Assembly (NCBI GenBank): GCA_031276865.1
Contig: JAISMF010000079.1
Span: 1 to 36,028 of the forward strand
Length of the DNA: 36,028 nt
DNA from: Deltaproteobacteria bacterium
GTDB lineage: Bacteria > Desulfobacterota > Desulfarculia > Adiutricales > Adiutricaceae
Reading direction: 5' to 3'
The notes beneath the pieces are model-generated. The model made no database searches. It saw only the letters and a list, made by a program, of their open reading frames with translations, and had not been told where the DNA came from. Position numbers and translations under genes: made by a program. Of this stretch, positions 25,921 to 36,028 are shown in pieces (position 1 is the first letter of the stretch; each line of letters opens with the position of its first letter).

Positions 25921-27130
25921 AAAACGGGAACCTCTCCCCGTCGGAGAGCTTTATGATTTTGGATGCGAGCCCCATTTTTTCAAATCCCGCCGGATTTTCG
26001 GTGTGGATGGGAACGATCCCGATTTCAGGAGCGACTTTGGCGGCGACGCTCCTTAGGGCCTCCGGCGTGGCGTGGCCGGAGGTGTGGAGCTTTATCTTGT
26101 TGGGGAAGGAGTCCACTAACCGGGCGATCCCGTCGTCGCCGTACTCGCCTTCCAGGTATCCGTCCCACATGGAATACACGAGGACGCCGGTGTCCTGGAA
26201 CATGTCCATGACCGTTCGTAAATGCTTGGCGGCTCGAACCGGCATGCAGAAGCCCCTTTGGCGCATCAGATCGAAGTTCCATTGGGAGGCGTCGCGGAGT
26301 GAGGAGAAATCGTAGAGCGAAACTCCGCCTGAGACGACGTCCTTCGCGTGGTCGTGGACCTTCAAGAGGATCTCCTTTTGGTACTGGTCGCAGAGGAACA
26401 TCTTGGGCGCCCGGGTCCTTTTGTGGAAGGAGGCGATCCGGTCGATGTTCATAGACGAGCAGAGCAGGAAGACGTGTTTGTGACTCTTAAGGATTTTGTG
26501 GGCCTCGTCTTGGAGCGCCATCTCCGTCGGAAAGTCCGCGTCCTTCCGGGAAAGCGAGGTACCCTCGGAGACGAGGATGTCGACCCGTTTAACGCAGTTG
26601 TCCAGAACCAGCATGACCCCCTTTCCCCTGAAGCCGTGGGTGCGGAAGTCGCCCGTGTGGAGTATCCGTTTGCCTTCGGTCTCCACTAGGAACATGTAGG
26701 AGTCGTAAACGGAGTGATCGACGGCGAACGGGGTGACCGCGAGGCCTCCCAATTCCACCCGTTTGGCCGGCCGATAGGTTGAAAGGCTCCGGACGCGCTC
26801 CATAAGGTCGGCTTTTTCCGGCAGGTATGCGAGCTGCGTGAGGAGCATCTCCTTGGCCGCCTCGCCAAGGTAACCTGGGACGTCTTTCAAAACTCTGGGC
26901 AGCATCCCGATGTGGTCGCAATGGATGTGGGTGAAAAAGAGCCCGTCGCAGTCCCTTTCCCCATGAGTCAGCCCTTCGATGGCGAGGAGTTCCGGCTGTT
27001 TGTCCTTCGAAGGGAGCTCGGCGCCGAAATCTATGAAGATTCTCTTCCCACCTCCCCTGATCTCCGTGGCGCAGCCTCCGATTTGTCTAGTCCCGCGGTG
27101 GACGATTAGTTCTCCCATTGTTTGTGACAT
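25919..27130 (-). CDS. RNase J-like metallo-beta-lactamase / beta-CASP hydrolase
   Basis: The N-terminal metallo-beta-lactamase fold has THIHCDHIG (His68, His70, Asp72, His73), the zinc site, then FAVDHSVYDSY and LHTGDFRTHG. A beta-CASP-like middle domain follows, and the C-terminal TSGHATPEAL plus VPIHTENP blocks resemble RNase J-type nucleases. At 403 residues it is shorter than RNase J (~550) and lacks its C-terminal domain. Substrate is therefore uncertain: RNA is most likely by family. The frame starts at ATG 27130; Met5 (27118) is a good alternative with AGGATG nine bases upstream. It ends on its own terminator and is not clearly part of an operon. Confidence 0.85.
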   Translation of the reverse strand: MSQTMGELIVHRGTRQIGGCATEIRGGGKRIFIDFGAELPSKDKQPELLAIEGLTHGERDCDGLFFTHIHCDHIGMLPRVLKDVPGYLGEAAKEMLLTQLAYLPEKADLMERVRSLSTYRPAKRVELGGLAVTPFAVDHSVYDSYMFLVETEGKRILHTGDFRTHGFRGKGVMLVLDNCVKRVDILVSEGTSLSRKDADFPTEMALQDEAHKILKSHKHVFLLCSSMNIDRIASFHKRTRAPKMFLCDQYQKEILLKVHDHAKDVVSGGVSLYDFSSLRDASQWNFDLMRQRGFCMPVRAAKHLRTVMDMFQDTGVLVYSMWDGYLEGEYGDDGIARLVDSFPNKIKLHTSGHATPEALRSVAAKVAPEIGIVPIHTENPAGFEKMGLASKIIKLSDGERFPF

Positions 27131-27259
27131 CCTATAATCAAGCTTTTAAATATTGACGCGACCGCGATAAACCCAACGTTTTTTTGATATCTGAAATCAT
27201 CTACTACAAGTTTTGATTATTCAACGGTAATAGTTCATTTATTGATTATTTTCTATATC

Positions 27260-27517
27260 TTAAAGTGTTATCTTGACTTCATTTGATATGTTATACATGG
27301 TTGTTCTGATGGTCGCTTTATCATCCGCATGTGGTTTTATGATATCAATAACGCCCCCTTTTACTAAATTATTCAATAAATCATCATGAATATCCTCAGC
27401 GATTTGTTGTACGTTATATAATTCTGCGAAATTATCTTTGATGCGCTTGAATATTTGAGGGAAAATAGAAAGATAATCAATTACAACGCATGCGTCAAGT
27501 AAAATTTTATCCAACAT
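27260..27517 (-). CDS. Truncated PIN-like toxin protein
   Basis: The start is ATG 27517, immediately after the TAA of the upstream ImmA/IrrE-like frame, so translation would be coupled. LLDACVVIDYL matches the N-terminal metal-binding strand of PIN-type ribonucleases, and the pairing with an HTH-ImmA/IrrE gene is a familiar toxin-antitoxin-like arrangement. The protein is 85 residues, while related PIN proteins are near 150-170. The second half, with the remaining acidic residues, is missing, and no remnant of it is readable downstream. It is probably inactive. Confidence 0.6.
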   Translation of the reverse strand: MLDKILLDACVVIDYLSIFPQIFKRIKDNFAELYNVQQIAEDIHDDLLNNLVKGGVIDIIKPHADDKATIRTTMYNISNEVKITL

Positions 27518-28644
27518 TTATATTATTGATTTCCACCAGTCGGAGTATAATTCTATCATCTTCCGGACTTTGATTCTTAAAATTTCAGCTCCCCGGCTTA
27601 AAGATATTAGTTGCTCGAATACGGCTTTTTTGACTAAGCATGGAAGACCGCTTTCAGATAAAATGTCGAACATCGGTAACGGTTCTTCTTCGAACCCTAT
27701 TTCCTCCATTTCGCGATTAATAGGTTTGAAATATTTTTTTTGATATTCCTCATTGAAAAAATTAAATAACTTTATGAAATTATTATTTTTCCGTCCAAGG
27801 CGGGAAAGCGCGGTTTTATAACTGACTTTGAAAATTGTTTTAACCTCCAAAACCCTATCGTAAAAAGGTAGGCAGCCCGCCTTATTCCATTCCTCATTGA
27901 AAGCTATGTCAGGCATTAAAAAATGTTCCGCGAATGAATCCGCCCGCTTTTCTATTTCCTTGCCGTCTTTGTTAATATTATTACCATAGTCGTCGTTATG
28001 CAGGATTATGTGGCCAAGTTCGTGAGCTATACTGAAGATTCTCTTTCAGCTGTTATTATATCGTTAGTATTAACAATAATAGCGGGACCTCCATCATGTT
28101 CATTCACGGACAATCCAAAAAATTTGGTGTTGTCAAAATTATTAGGCCAGACTTTAATTCCGGCTTGCGCCATTAAACCTAAAATATCGTATACAGGCTG
28201 GCTATCATCAAGATTAAGCATCTTCCTCGCGTTTAAAGCGATGTCGATTATTTCTAAATTGTCACCGTTATGTTTTAAATTTTCAATAAAACCTCCGAAT
28301 TTAAATTCGATGAAATCTTGAAGTAAATTTTCAAGATAAGTATAATCTTCCAACCAAATGGCGACATCGTTTATAATTAAAGCTCTCTCTTCCATAATCA
28401 TTTTTTTTAATGAACGGAAACGGACGTTATTTAATTCTTTTATATCAAAAAAGAGATCCGGAGAATTAATATTTCACGCTTTTTCGAGCGCGGATAAAAT
28501 ATCATTCGAAGGTTCTATAACTCCTTTTTCCAATTTTTTTAGATAATCCAAAGGAATATTAGATTTATAGGCCAATGGAGGCGAAGAAAACAATTTAGCC
28601 TTTCGAAATAATTTAAGATTTTGAGTTACGAGTTGGAGATTCAT
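27518..28644 (-). pseudogene. XRE-type HTH plus ImmA/IrrE metallopeptidase gene, broken twice
   Basis: From ATG 28644 the frame reads an XRE-type DNA-binding domain (NLKLFRKAK, then YLKKLEKGVIEPSNDILSAL). It meets TGA at 28474-28476 (codon 57) and continues in the same frame with ELNNVRFRSLKK and the first part of the ImmA/IrrE domain, ending in ITAERESSV. A single-base loss near 28035 then shifts the frame. In the next frame IFSIAHELGHIILHN (zinc motif HELGH at 28010-28024), ADSFAEHFLMP and the C-terminus follow to 27518. An intact protein would be ~375 residues. ImmA/IrrE peptidases cleave partner repressors or regulate stress and mobile elements; here they would have controlled the adjoining PIN-like protein. 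The module is clearly decaying. Confidence 0.85.
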
Positions 28645-28860
28645 GGTTGCCGTCTCGAGTTTGGATCGCGTGAAAGGAAATATCTAGAAATTATTATAGC
28701 GTGAAACAAGTTTCGGCGCGACAATTTCCTCTACCTCTCCGCCTTCGCGGCTGGACGCTTGTCGTCTGGATATTAATAATGAACATTCGTTTATAAATAT
28801 CTATAAAAGATAAAATTAATATCTAATTAAAAAGAAATTTTCACGGAGAAAGGCCCCGGC

Positions 28861-31344
28861 TCACGGCTTTTTCGCCGCCGGCACCAGCCTGAGGTGGGTC
28901 TGGCGCCATTCCTTCAGGGCGCTCTCCTGCTTTTCCCTATTCACCTCGCCTGAGCGCAAGAAGGCGTCCATGTATTCGGTGGGAAAATGCGCCTTCAGAT
29001 AGGCCGCCCGGTAGGTCGTGAGGGCCAGGGAGACGGCGTGGGGTTTTGGGAGAGTCACCGGCGCCGCGACGCGGAGCTTTATAAAGACGTTGTTGGCGTC
29101 TTCCGGGTCGAAGCCGTTGTTGACGGCCCGGGCGGAAAAGGAGGCCTGTATCTGGGAGAGCTCGTCCGGATCCCCTAAGGAGAGGCCCCGGGACATTATT
29201 TCGGCCTCGGAGGTTTTGAGCCTGGCGGTCTTTTCCGCCATCTCCACGATCTGCTCGTTAAAAAGGATGAGGCCCATGGTGTCGGAGAGGATGGGATCCA
29301 AGGCCGGGTGCAGGGAGGAGGGCTCCAGGATTCCCTTCCGGAGGCGCAGATACTCTTCTAGGAGTCCGCTGGAGCGGGAGAGCGGCGGGTGCAGGGCCGC
29401 GAGCGCCACCAAATCGTTGAAGGTCACCTCCTGTAGGCCCCTGACCAGGTTTCCCACCCAGGGGTTCTCCAGGTAGGGGATCCCGGCGAAGTTTCCGCCC
29501 GCGAAGAGCTCGGCCGTCTTGGGGTCGTCCGCGGGGATGTCTTTTAAGGAGACGCTTTTTCCGTTTCGGGCCGCGAGCTTCAAGACGGAGGCTAAAAAGG
29601 AGAGGCTTCTCTGGGGGACTATGTCGAAGCGGAGGAGTCCGTTCTCCTCCACGGCGTCCTCCCCGTACTGGACGGTGGCCCGGCTCCTCATGTCGGAGTA
29701 GGAGTTGTAGTCGAGGAACAAGGGAACCGAGTCTCTAAGGAGCCTGGGGCTGGCCACCAGGCTGTAGGGCCGGGACCCCGCCGCGCGGGGGAGGTTTTCC
29801 AGAAACAGGGCGTAGTCGATTATCTTCTTGATGACGGGTATGGACGCGGCGAAGGTCTTGATGAGGGAGATCTCGTCTACGGCCGTCTTCAAGGAGATCC
29901 TGGAGTGCGTGGGAAGCATGCCGCAGAGCTCGTCTAAAAGGGGGAGCGGCACCCCGAAGACCTGGCCCACCTCGCGCAATAGGGCGCGGCCGTTTAAAAG
30001 CTCCAGCTTGAGGCCGTGGGCCACGAAGTGGGAGCCGCCGTAGGTGTCGGTAATGTAGTTCACGAGCTCCAGGGCGTTTTCCGTCGGGACCTCCAGATCG
30101 ATCGACGGGTAGTCCCGGGCCAGGGTGTTTAAAAACAGCTCGAAGGGAAGTCCGTAGCGGATGGGGTCCAGCTCGGTTATCCCCAAGGCCAGGCACGCGA
30201 GGGAGGCCCCGGCCGGGCCGCGGCCCGGGCCGGTTAAAACGCCCTGGCTTTTAGCGTGCGCCGCGTAGTCGGCCACCACCAGGAAATAGAGGGAGGCTCC
30301 GGTCTCCAGGATGTCGGAGGTCTCTTTCCTGAGCCTCGTCTGGTAGATGGCCAGAAGATCCGGATCCCTCTTTTCCAGATCCGGATAGGTATCCTTCAAA
30401 TACGCGTCCAGGCCCTCGCGGCAGAGCTTTAGGAAGTGGTCGTCGGCCTTGCTCTGGAAGTCCTCAGGGGAGAGGCCCCGGGCGCCGATGTCGGGTCTGG
30501 GGACCGCGAAGATCCTCTTTTCCGGGAAATCCACGTTGCAGAGCTCGGAGATGTGGAAGACGTTTCCGACGGCCTCCCCGTCCCCGCCGAACTCCAGCTT
30601 CATCTCGGTCGGGCCCTTGAAATGGAACTCCCCCGCCTGGGGCTGCTCCTGGCTCTTTTCGTAATCGAAGAGGCGCCTTTCGCGGATGCGTTGCAGGACC
30701 TCGTAGGTGGAGTGATCCTCCCGGTTCAGGTACCTGGCCTCCGCGCAGACCACCAGGGGAAGGCCCAGGACCTTCCCCAAAGAGGACAATATCTCGTTAA
30801 TTTTGTTTTGGTCGGGAAGCCCGTTTCCCTGGAGTTCCAGGTAAAAGCGCCCGGGAAAGATCCGGGCGTGGCGGGCGGCCCATTCCAGGGCGTTTTCGTA
30901 GCGGTCCCGGGCCAGAAGGGAGTAAAGCCAGCCCGAAGACCCTGACGACAAGGCGATCAACCCCTCGGAGTGCTCCTTTAAAAGCTCCCTGTCCACCCGG
31001 GGCTGGTGGAAGAAGCCCTCCATGTTGGCCCGGGCGGTGAGACGGGTGAGGTTGCGGTAGCCGGTTAAATCCTTGGCCAAAAGCACCAGGGTCCCGGGCT
31101 CCTCATCGGGGGCGTGGTCGCGGCGGTCCCCGGACGCCACGAAGGCCTCCACCCCTAAAATGGGTTTAACCCCCGCCTTCACCGCCTCGCGGTAGAACTT
31201 CCAGATCCCGAACATCTGCCCGAGATCGGTCAGGGCCACCGCGGGCATGTTGAGGGCCCGCGCCCGGGCCGCGAGCTCGCGGATCTGGATGGTGCCCCTA
31301 AGGAAGCTGTAGGCCGACCTTACATGGAGATGGATGAAGCTCAC
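28861..31344 (-). CDS. Short DnaE-like paralogue with degenerate active sites
   Basis: The layout follows DNA polymerase III alpha: PHP domain, palm, thumb, fingers. I place the start at GTG 31344 (GGCGGAG upstream), aligning with the family start; the open frame continues 129 codons further in unconvincing Arg/Pro-rich sequence. At 827 residues it ends after the fingers (KPHAVSLALTTYRAAYLK) and lacks the helix-hairpin-helix and OB parts. PHP ligands are changed (HLHVRS with Arg9; ALTDLG with Leu41). The catalytic block PDIDVDF reads PSIDLEV (Asp416 kept, Glu418 for Asp), while Asp574 is kept. GVFQMEQEG is GIPYLENPW, ALYRPGPL is ALHPPLSRS, and KSHSAAYA is KPHAVSLA. The fold is probably kept and catalysis is doubtful. 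ImuC/DnaE2 normally keeps the catalytic Asps and sits with imuA/imuB, not seen here. Confidence 0.85.
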   Translation of the reverse strand: MSFIHLHVRSAYSFLRGTIQIRELAARARALNMPAVALTDLGQMFGIWKFYREAVKAGVKPILGVEAFVASGDRRDHAPDEEPGTLVLLAKDLTGYRNLTRLTARANMEGFFHQPRVDRELLKEHSEGLIALSSGSSGWLYSLLARDRYENALEWAARHARIFPGRFYLELQGNGLPDQNKINEILSSLGKVLGLPLVVCAEARYLNREDHSTYEVLQRIRERRLFDYEKSQEQPQAGEFHFKGPTEMKLEFGGDGEAVGNVFHISELCNVDFPEKRIFAVPRPDIGARGLSPEDFQSKADDHFLKLCREGLDAYLKDTYPDLEKRDPDLLAIYQTRLRKETSDILETGASLYFLVVADYAAHAKSQGVLTGPGRGPAGASLACLALGITELDPIRYGLPFELFLNTLARDYPSIDLEVPTENALELVNYITDTYGGSHFVAHGLKLELLNGRALLREVGQVFGVPLPLLDELCGMLPTHSRISLKTAVDEISLIKTFAASIPVIKKIIDYALFLENLPRAAGSRPYSLVASPRLLRDSVPLFLDYNSYSDMRSRATVQYGEDAVEENGLLRFDIVPQRSLSFLASVLKLAARNGKSVSLKDIPADDPKTAELFAGGNFAGIPYLENPWVGNLVRGLQEVTFNDLVALAALHPPLSRSSGLLEEYLRLRKGILEPSSLHPALDPILSDTMGLILFNEQIVEMAEKTARLKTSEAEIMSRGLSLGDPDELSQIQASFSARAVNNGFDPEDANNVFIKLRVAAPVTLPKPHAVSLALTTYRAAYLKAHFPTEYMDAFLRSGEVNREKQESALKEWRQTHLRLVPAAKKP

Positions 31345-32156
31345 GAAGACTCCGCCTGGCGATAAAAAACGGCGAAAAAAACGCCGGAAACGATTCGCAA
31401 GGGAAAAGTTTTCCGGGGAAGGGAGGTGGCGCCGCCGGAAAAAAGAAAAGAGCCGGAGAAAAAAATCGGGGGAATTTACCGCTGGATCCCGGCGCCGGGG
31501 AAAAAGCGCCCCCGCGGCCGTTACTCCGAAGTATTTTAACAGAAAGAGGAGGGGGAAGACAGCGGAAGAAAAACTTCGAAGGAAAGAAAAAAAAGCCCCG
31601 GGGCGGCGGAGCCTTTTTCCGGATCCGAAAATAACGACCGTTTCAGGGCCGCGGCGGGGGGACGGAGGGTGTTTTTTTTTTAACGGCTCCGGACGCGGGG
31701 GAAAAAATCGGGGCTCTCCGCGTTTCACCATTGAAAAGCTGAACTATTCCCGAAGCGCCGAAACGGTGAAAGTAGGGAAAACGCCGGAGACGTCCAACCC
31801 GATCAGCCGGGAAAAGCTCGCCTCGATCCTTCGGAGCGGGAGCTTGGAGTCCGGAAGACGGCGCGGGGTAGGTTTTCGAAAAAAAAATTGCGAGATTTTC
31901 GTTTCAGGCGGGGAAGGGGGGTAAGAAGGGAGCGAGGGAGGGAGGGAAAAGAAGGAAGGTGAAGGAGGGAAGCGGGCGGGGGGAAGGGAAGAGGGGGTTC
32001 GTCCGCTTTAAGAGCGGATGGGGGAAAGGGCCCCTCCCGGAAAAAACCCTCCGGCGTCCGCGGCCGTTTTTCGGGCCGCGCCGGGAGTTTCCCGGACGCC
32101 CCGATTCGGGGCCTCCGGCGTCTAAAGGGAGCGCCGGGGCTTCGCCCGGGAAGGCT
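31345..32156. other. Intergenic region with purine-rich tract
   Basis: About 810 bases. Open frames on both strands reflect GC-rich, Arg/Lys/Gly-coding sequence and lack family features. Bases 31918-31997 are almost pure purine on the plus strand, with several GGG runs. A small stem GCCCCG/CGGGGC lies at 32098-32112 downstream of guaB but has no T-run. Confidence 0.5.
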
Positions 32157-33749
<1,593 letters not shown>

Positions 33750-33840
33750 TTAAAAGGAAAAAGGAAACGGAAAACGAAAACGGAAAACGAAAACGCGGAC
33801 TAGGAAAGCGGAAAAGGTGAAAGGCGAAGCGGAAAACGGG

Positions 33841-33875
33841 GAGCCGGAAAGGCCCATCCGGGGCCTTTCCGGCTC
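33841..33875 (-). terminator. Perfect 15-bp hairpin between ppx and guaB
   Basis: GAGCCGGAAAGGCCC (33841-33855) and GGGCCTTTCCGGCTC (33861-33875) pair perfectly around a 5-base loop. It lies ~85 bases after the ppx stop on the minus strand and is followed there by CCCGTTTTCC, a weak U-run. It may be a terminator for ppx or a strong leader structure for guaB. Confidence 0.55.
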
Positions 33876-33958
33876 TGAAAAAACGGGCGCCTTTTGTGTT
33901 ATCCAAGAAGCGCCGGAAATAGGCCGGCGGGAAAAAACGCCCCGCGGCTTAAAAAAAG

Positions 33959-34906
33959 TCAAATATCCAAAGGGATGAGTCCGGCGGCCAAAAGCCAGAT
34001 CCCCTCGAGGAGGCCGTTGTCGCTCACCCGGAGCAGTCTTTTGCGGAAAAAGGATATTATCTCCCGGATTAAAAGCAGCCCGGCCACGATGACGTCGGCC
34101 CGGCCCGGGGGGAGGCCGGGGTGTTCTTTTCGCAGGCTCAGGCTTTGGGTTTTAACCTGGTTGAAGAGGTTTCTTATCCGCACGGCGCGGATATCCAGAT
34201 CGTTTACGGCCTCGGGCGAGTACTCTTTCAGATTTAAAAGCATGGCCGCCGTGGTGGTGACGGTTCCGGCCGTTCCGATGAGGACGGAGTCTTGTTTAAA
34301 GGAGCTGAAGTCGGCGGCGTTTAAGATCCCCCTTATCTCTTTTTCCATCTCCATTAGCTCTTCCGGAGAGGGCGGGTCGGAGCGGACGTGCTTTTCCGTA
34401 AGCCCCACCACGCCCATGTCGAGGCTTAATGTTTTTTGGATGTTTTTAGACCGCACCGAGATGAACTCCGTGGATCTCCCTCCTATGTCGAAGATGATGG
34501 CCTCTTTGGGAACGGGCTCGTCTAAGCCTTGCAGCACGCCGGAGGCGGTGAGATAGGCCTCCACCGATCCGCTGAGGAGTTTGGTTTTCCAGCCGTAGCG
34601 TTTTTTCACGTCGTTTAGGAAGCTCTCGCCGTCCGAGGCCATTCTGGCGGCCATGGTGGCGCCGCAAAGCACTTTTCGGGGTTTCGCCTCCCGGACGATC
34701 TCCTTGAAAGAGTCCAAGACCGCCCAGGCCCTCTCCAGAGGCGCCCGGCCGAAGGGGGCGCCGGGGGTCAGGCCCTCGGAGAGGCGGGGAGTCTCCTGGA
34801 AGACCCGCTTGGTATTCCGGGCCAGGCCGTACTCGTTGGCCCGGGCCAGCATGAGCCGGAAGGTGTTGGACCCCAGGTCGAGCGCGGCGTAAGTGGGATA
34901 TCGCAT
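33959..34906 (-). CDS. Ppx/GppA-family phosphatase
   Basis: The family hydrolyses inorganic polyphosphate from its ends (Ppx) or pppGpp to ppGpp (GppA); the two cannot be told apart here. The 315-residue protein has the acetate/sugar kinase-Hsp70-actin fold motifs: ALDLGSNTFRLM (residues 8-19), IFDIGGRSTEFI and IGTAGTVTTTAAM. It is a short single-unit form without the C-terminal HD-type domains of enterobacterial Ppx. The start at ATG 34906 fits the family N-terminus, although no Shine-Dalgarno sequence is visible. Confidence 0.92.
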   Translation of the reverse strand: MRYPTYAALDLGSNTFRLMLARANEYGLARNTKRVFQETPRLSEGLTPGAPFGRAPLERAWAVLDSFKEIVREAKPRKVLCGATMAARMASDGESFLNDVKKRYGWKTKLLSGSVEAYLTASGVLQGLDEPVPKEAIIFDIGGRSTEFISVRSKNIQKTLSLDMGVVGLTEKHVRSDPPSPEELMEMEKEIRGILNAADFSSFKQDSVLIGTAGTVTTTAAMLLNLKEYSPEAVNDLDIRAVRIRNLFNQVKTQSLSLRKEHPGLPPGRADVIVAGLLLIREIISFFRKRLLRVSDNGLLEGIWLLAAGLIPLDI

Positions 34907-35832
34907 AAGAGGAGGTTTTTTTTAAGTTTTCGGCCGAAAGTCGCTCCGCCGGACGGCGGAACGAGGGCTTTCGGGGAATATTCGTATAAGCGTAGCAAAA
35001 GAGGAGGGGCATGGCAAGCCGGGGGATAAATTTCCGGGGGCTTTCATCGTCCTTTGGCTAATTTTGAGTTCAGGGCGTTTTTCTATTTGAGATTTAAAGG
35101 CGGAAATTAAATGTTTATAGAAGGATAGTATTTTAAATTTAAAATTTAATTGTTATAAGAACGCTAAATAAGTATTAAATTTGAAAAAAGAAGAGGCCTC
35201 AACACGCCGGAAAAGAGCGGGAAAGCCTCCCCGCCCAAGCCGCCCGCGCCTTATGGGAGCCGCGCTTTTAAAACGGGGCGCTTTTTCAGGATTGGACGGC
35301 GACGGATAAGGAAAACGGCCCGAGACCGTCCTACGAGAGTCCCTCATCTCCTCGTCCAAGTCCCATCGGGCGGCTCGGAAAAATAAGTTAAACCGCGGCG
35401 ATCTTTTCGCGGGCGGAATCCGCCGCCTCGTCCGCCGGCAGAAAAGCGCTTAAAGCCGCCGGCGGCGTCGGATGTCATAAAATTAAGATTATAATGAAGT
35501 GAAATTGGTGAATTTATTTATTTTTCAAAGTTATTAAACCACATAAATGAAATTTAGCTCTAACAAATGAAACTTAACGACAGGTGGACGGGGGAAAAAG
35601 GCCGAAAAAGAATCCCGTCCGTTTGAGCGGGAAGCGCTCTCGCCGCCCCGTCGTTTTTCGGCCGGGGCGAAGGGCGAAAGGGAGGGCGTCCCGTAGCCCC
35701 CGGCTTCGCGGGTTTATTCCCTTTCGCCCTCCCCCTAGATTCGGACGGCTCGGGCCGCGGCGGGCCCGCGGAGCTTAAATCTTATTGCCGGATTTCCCTC
35801 TTCGTGACATAATGATTTAAAATTAAGACGCC
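34907..35832. other. Intergenic region upstream of ppx
   Basis: It alternates GC-rich and AT-rich stretches. A 68-codon minus-strand frame (35153-35359) and a 64-codon plus-strand frame (35584-35778) show no ribosome site or family feature and are not called. Confidence 0.45.
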
Positions 35833-35931
35833 ATGACGATGAAGCCGTTGGATCCGTCCTTGGGAGTTTCCACAAAACGGATCAGCCGGCGCGGCGAACA
35901 GCCGTTCCGCAAGGGACTTGAAGGGACTTGA
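35833..35931 (+). CDS. Possible small ORF running into the minisatellite
   Basis: ATG 35833 opens 32 codons (MTMKPLDPSLGVSTKRISRR, then GEQPFRKGLEGT) ending at TGA 35929-35931 inside the 10-bp repeats. No ribosome site is obvious. It may be the 5' end of a gene disrupted by repeat expansion, or chance. Confidence 0.2.
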   Translation: MTMKPLDPSLGVSTKRISRRGEQPFRKGLEGT

Positions 35932-36028
35932 AGGGACTTGAAGGGACTTGAAGGGACTTGAAGGGACTTGAAGGGACTTGAAGGGACTTGAAGGGACTTG
36001 AAGGGACTTGAAGGGACTTGAAGGGACT
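35911..36028. repeat. 10-bp tandem repeat reaching the window edge
   Basis: The unit AAGGGACTTG is repeated without a single change from 35911 to 36028, almost twelve units, and continues past the window. Perfect identity means recent expansion or an assembly artefact. A 10-bp period shifts the reading frame each unit, so it cannot encode a simple protein repeat. Confidence 0.97.

Noticed and set aside
31345..31731. 129-codon N-terminal extension of the DnaE-like protein
   Set aside because: The sequence is Arg/Pro/Phe-rich and unlike any DnaE. The family N-terminus starts at the GTG at 31344, which has its own ribosome site.
33894..34556. Plus-strand frame opposite ppx
   Set aside because: It is antisense to a clear Ppx/GppA gene and has no recognisable protein features.

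Overview
The window reads as a piece of a Gram-negative bacterial chromosome. Core housekeeping genes are GC-rich, while the spaces between them are long, AT-rich and full of gene wreckage. A heptose-7-phosphate kinase implies lipopolysaccharide. The deltaproteobacterial style of the genes, the load of AAA-ATPase/PD-(D/E)XK and Rpn-type genes, ankyrin-like repeats, toxin-antitoxin relics and non-autonomous mobile elements would fit a host- or gut-associated anaerobe, for example a Desulfobacterota lineage. That taxonomic guess is inference only. No rRNA or tRNA was seen.

Layout. 1-95: the 3' end of an ISAzo13-like transposase. 720-3295: primosomal helicase priA with a near-consensus sigma-70 promoter. 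3575-4230: a graveyard holding the tail of an AAA-ATPase-like gene and a decayed second copy of the priA 3' part. 4441-6087: an AAA-ATPase-like protein whose C-terminal nuclease looks inactivated. 7365-12015: a low-complexity hypothetical gene and a 1377-residue multidomain phosphorelay protein whose kinase core has lost its catalytic residues. 12016-15467: about 3.4 kb of mostly non-coding DNA with two inverted copies of a ~215-bp MITE-like element and one ~225-bp element with perfect inverted ends. 15224-17735: an Rpn-family nuclease gene followed by a decayed second copy that includes its upstream flank. 17844-22647: hldA-type heptose kinase and dnaE, probably one minus-strand unit. 23949-25724: a gene of twenty 27-residue ankyrin-like repeats interrupted by a single in-frame stop. 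25919-27130: an RNase J-like metallo-beta-lactamase protein. 27260-28644: a broken HTH-ImmA/IrrE gene and a truncated PIN-like toxin. 28861-31344: a second, short DnaE-like protein with altered active sites. 32157-34906: guaB and ppx/gppA. 35911-36028: a 10-bp minisatellite running off the window.

How the genes fit together. PriA, DnaE and the DnaE-like paralogue concern replication and its restart. GuaB feeds GTP synthesis, and Ppx/GppA handles polyphosphate or pppGpp. HldA feeds LPS core heptose. The strongest candidates for something undescribed are the degenerate DnaE paralogue, which keeps the polymerase layout but loses PHP ligands, one catalytic aspartate and most nucleotide-handling motifs, and the sensor protein in which pseudo-kinase, pseudo-receiver and pseudo-Hpt modules sit beside one intact receiver and one intact Hpt.
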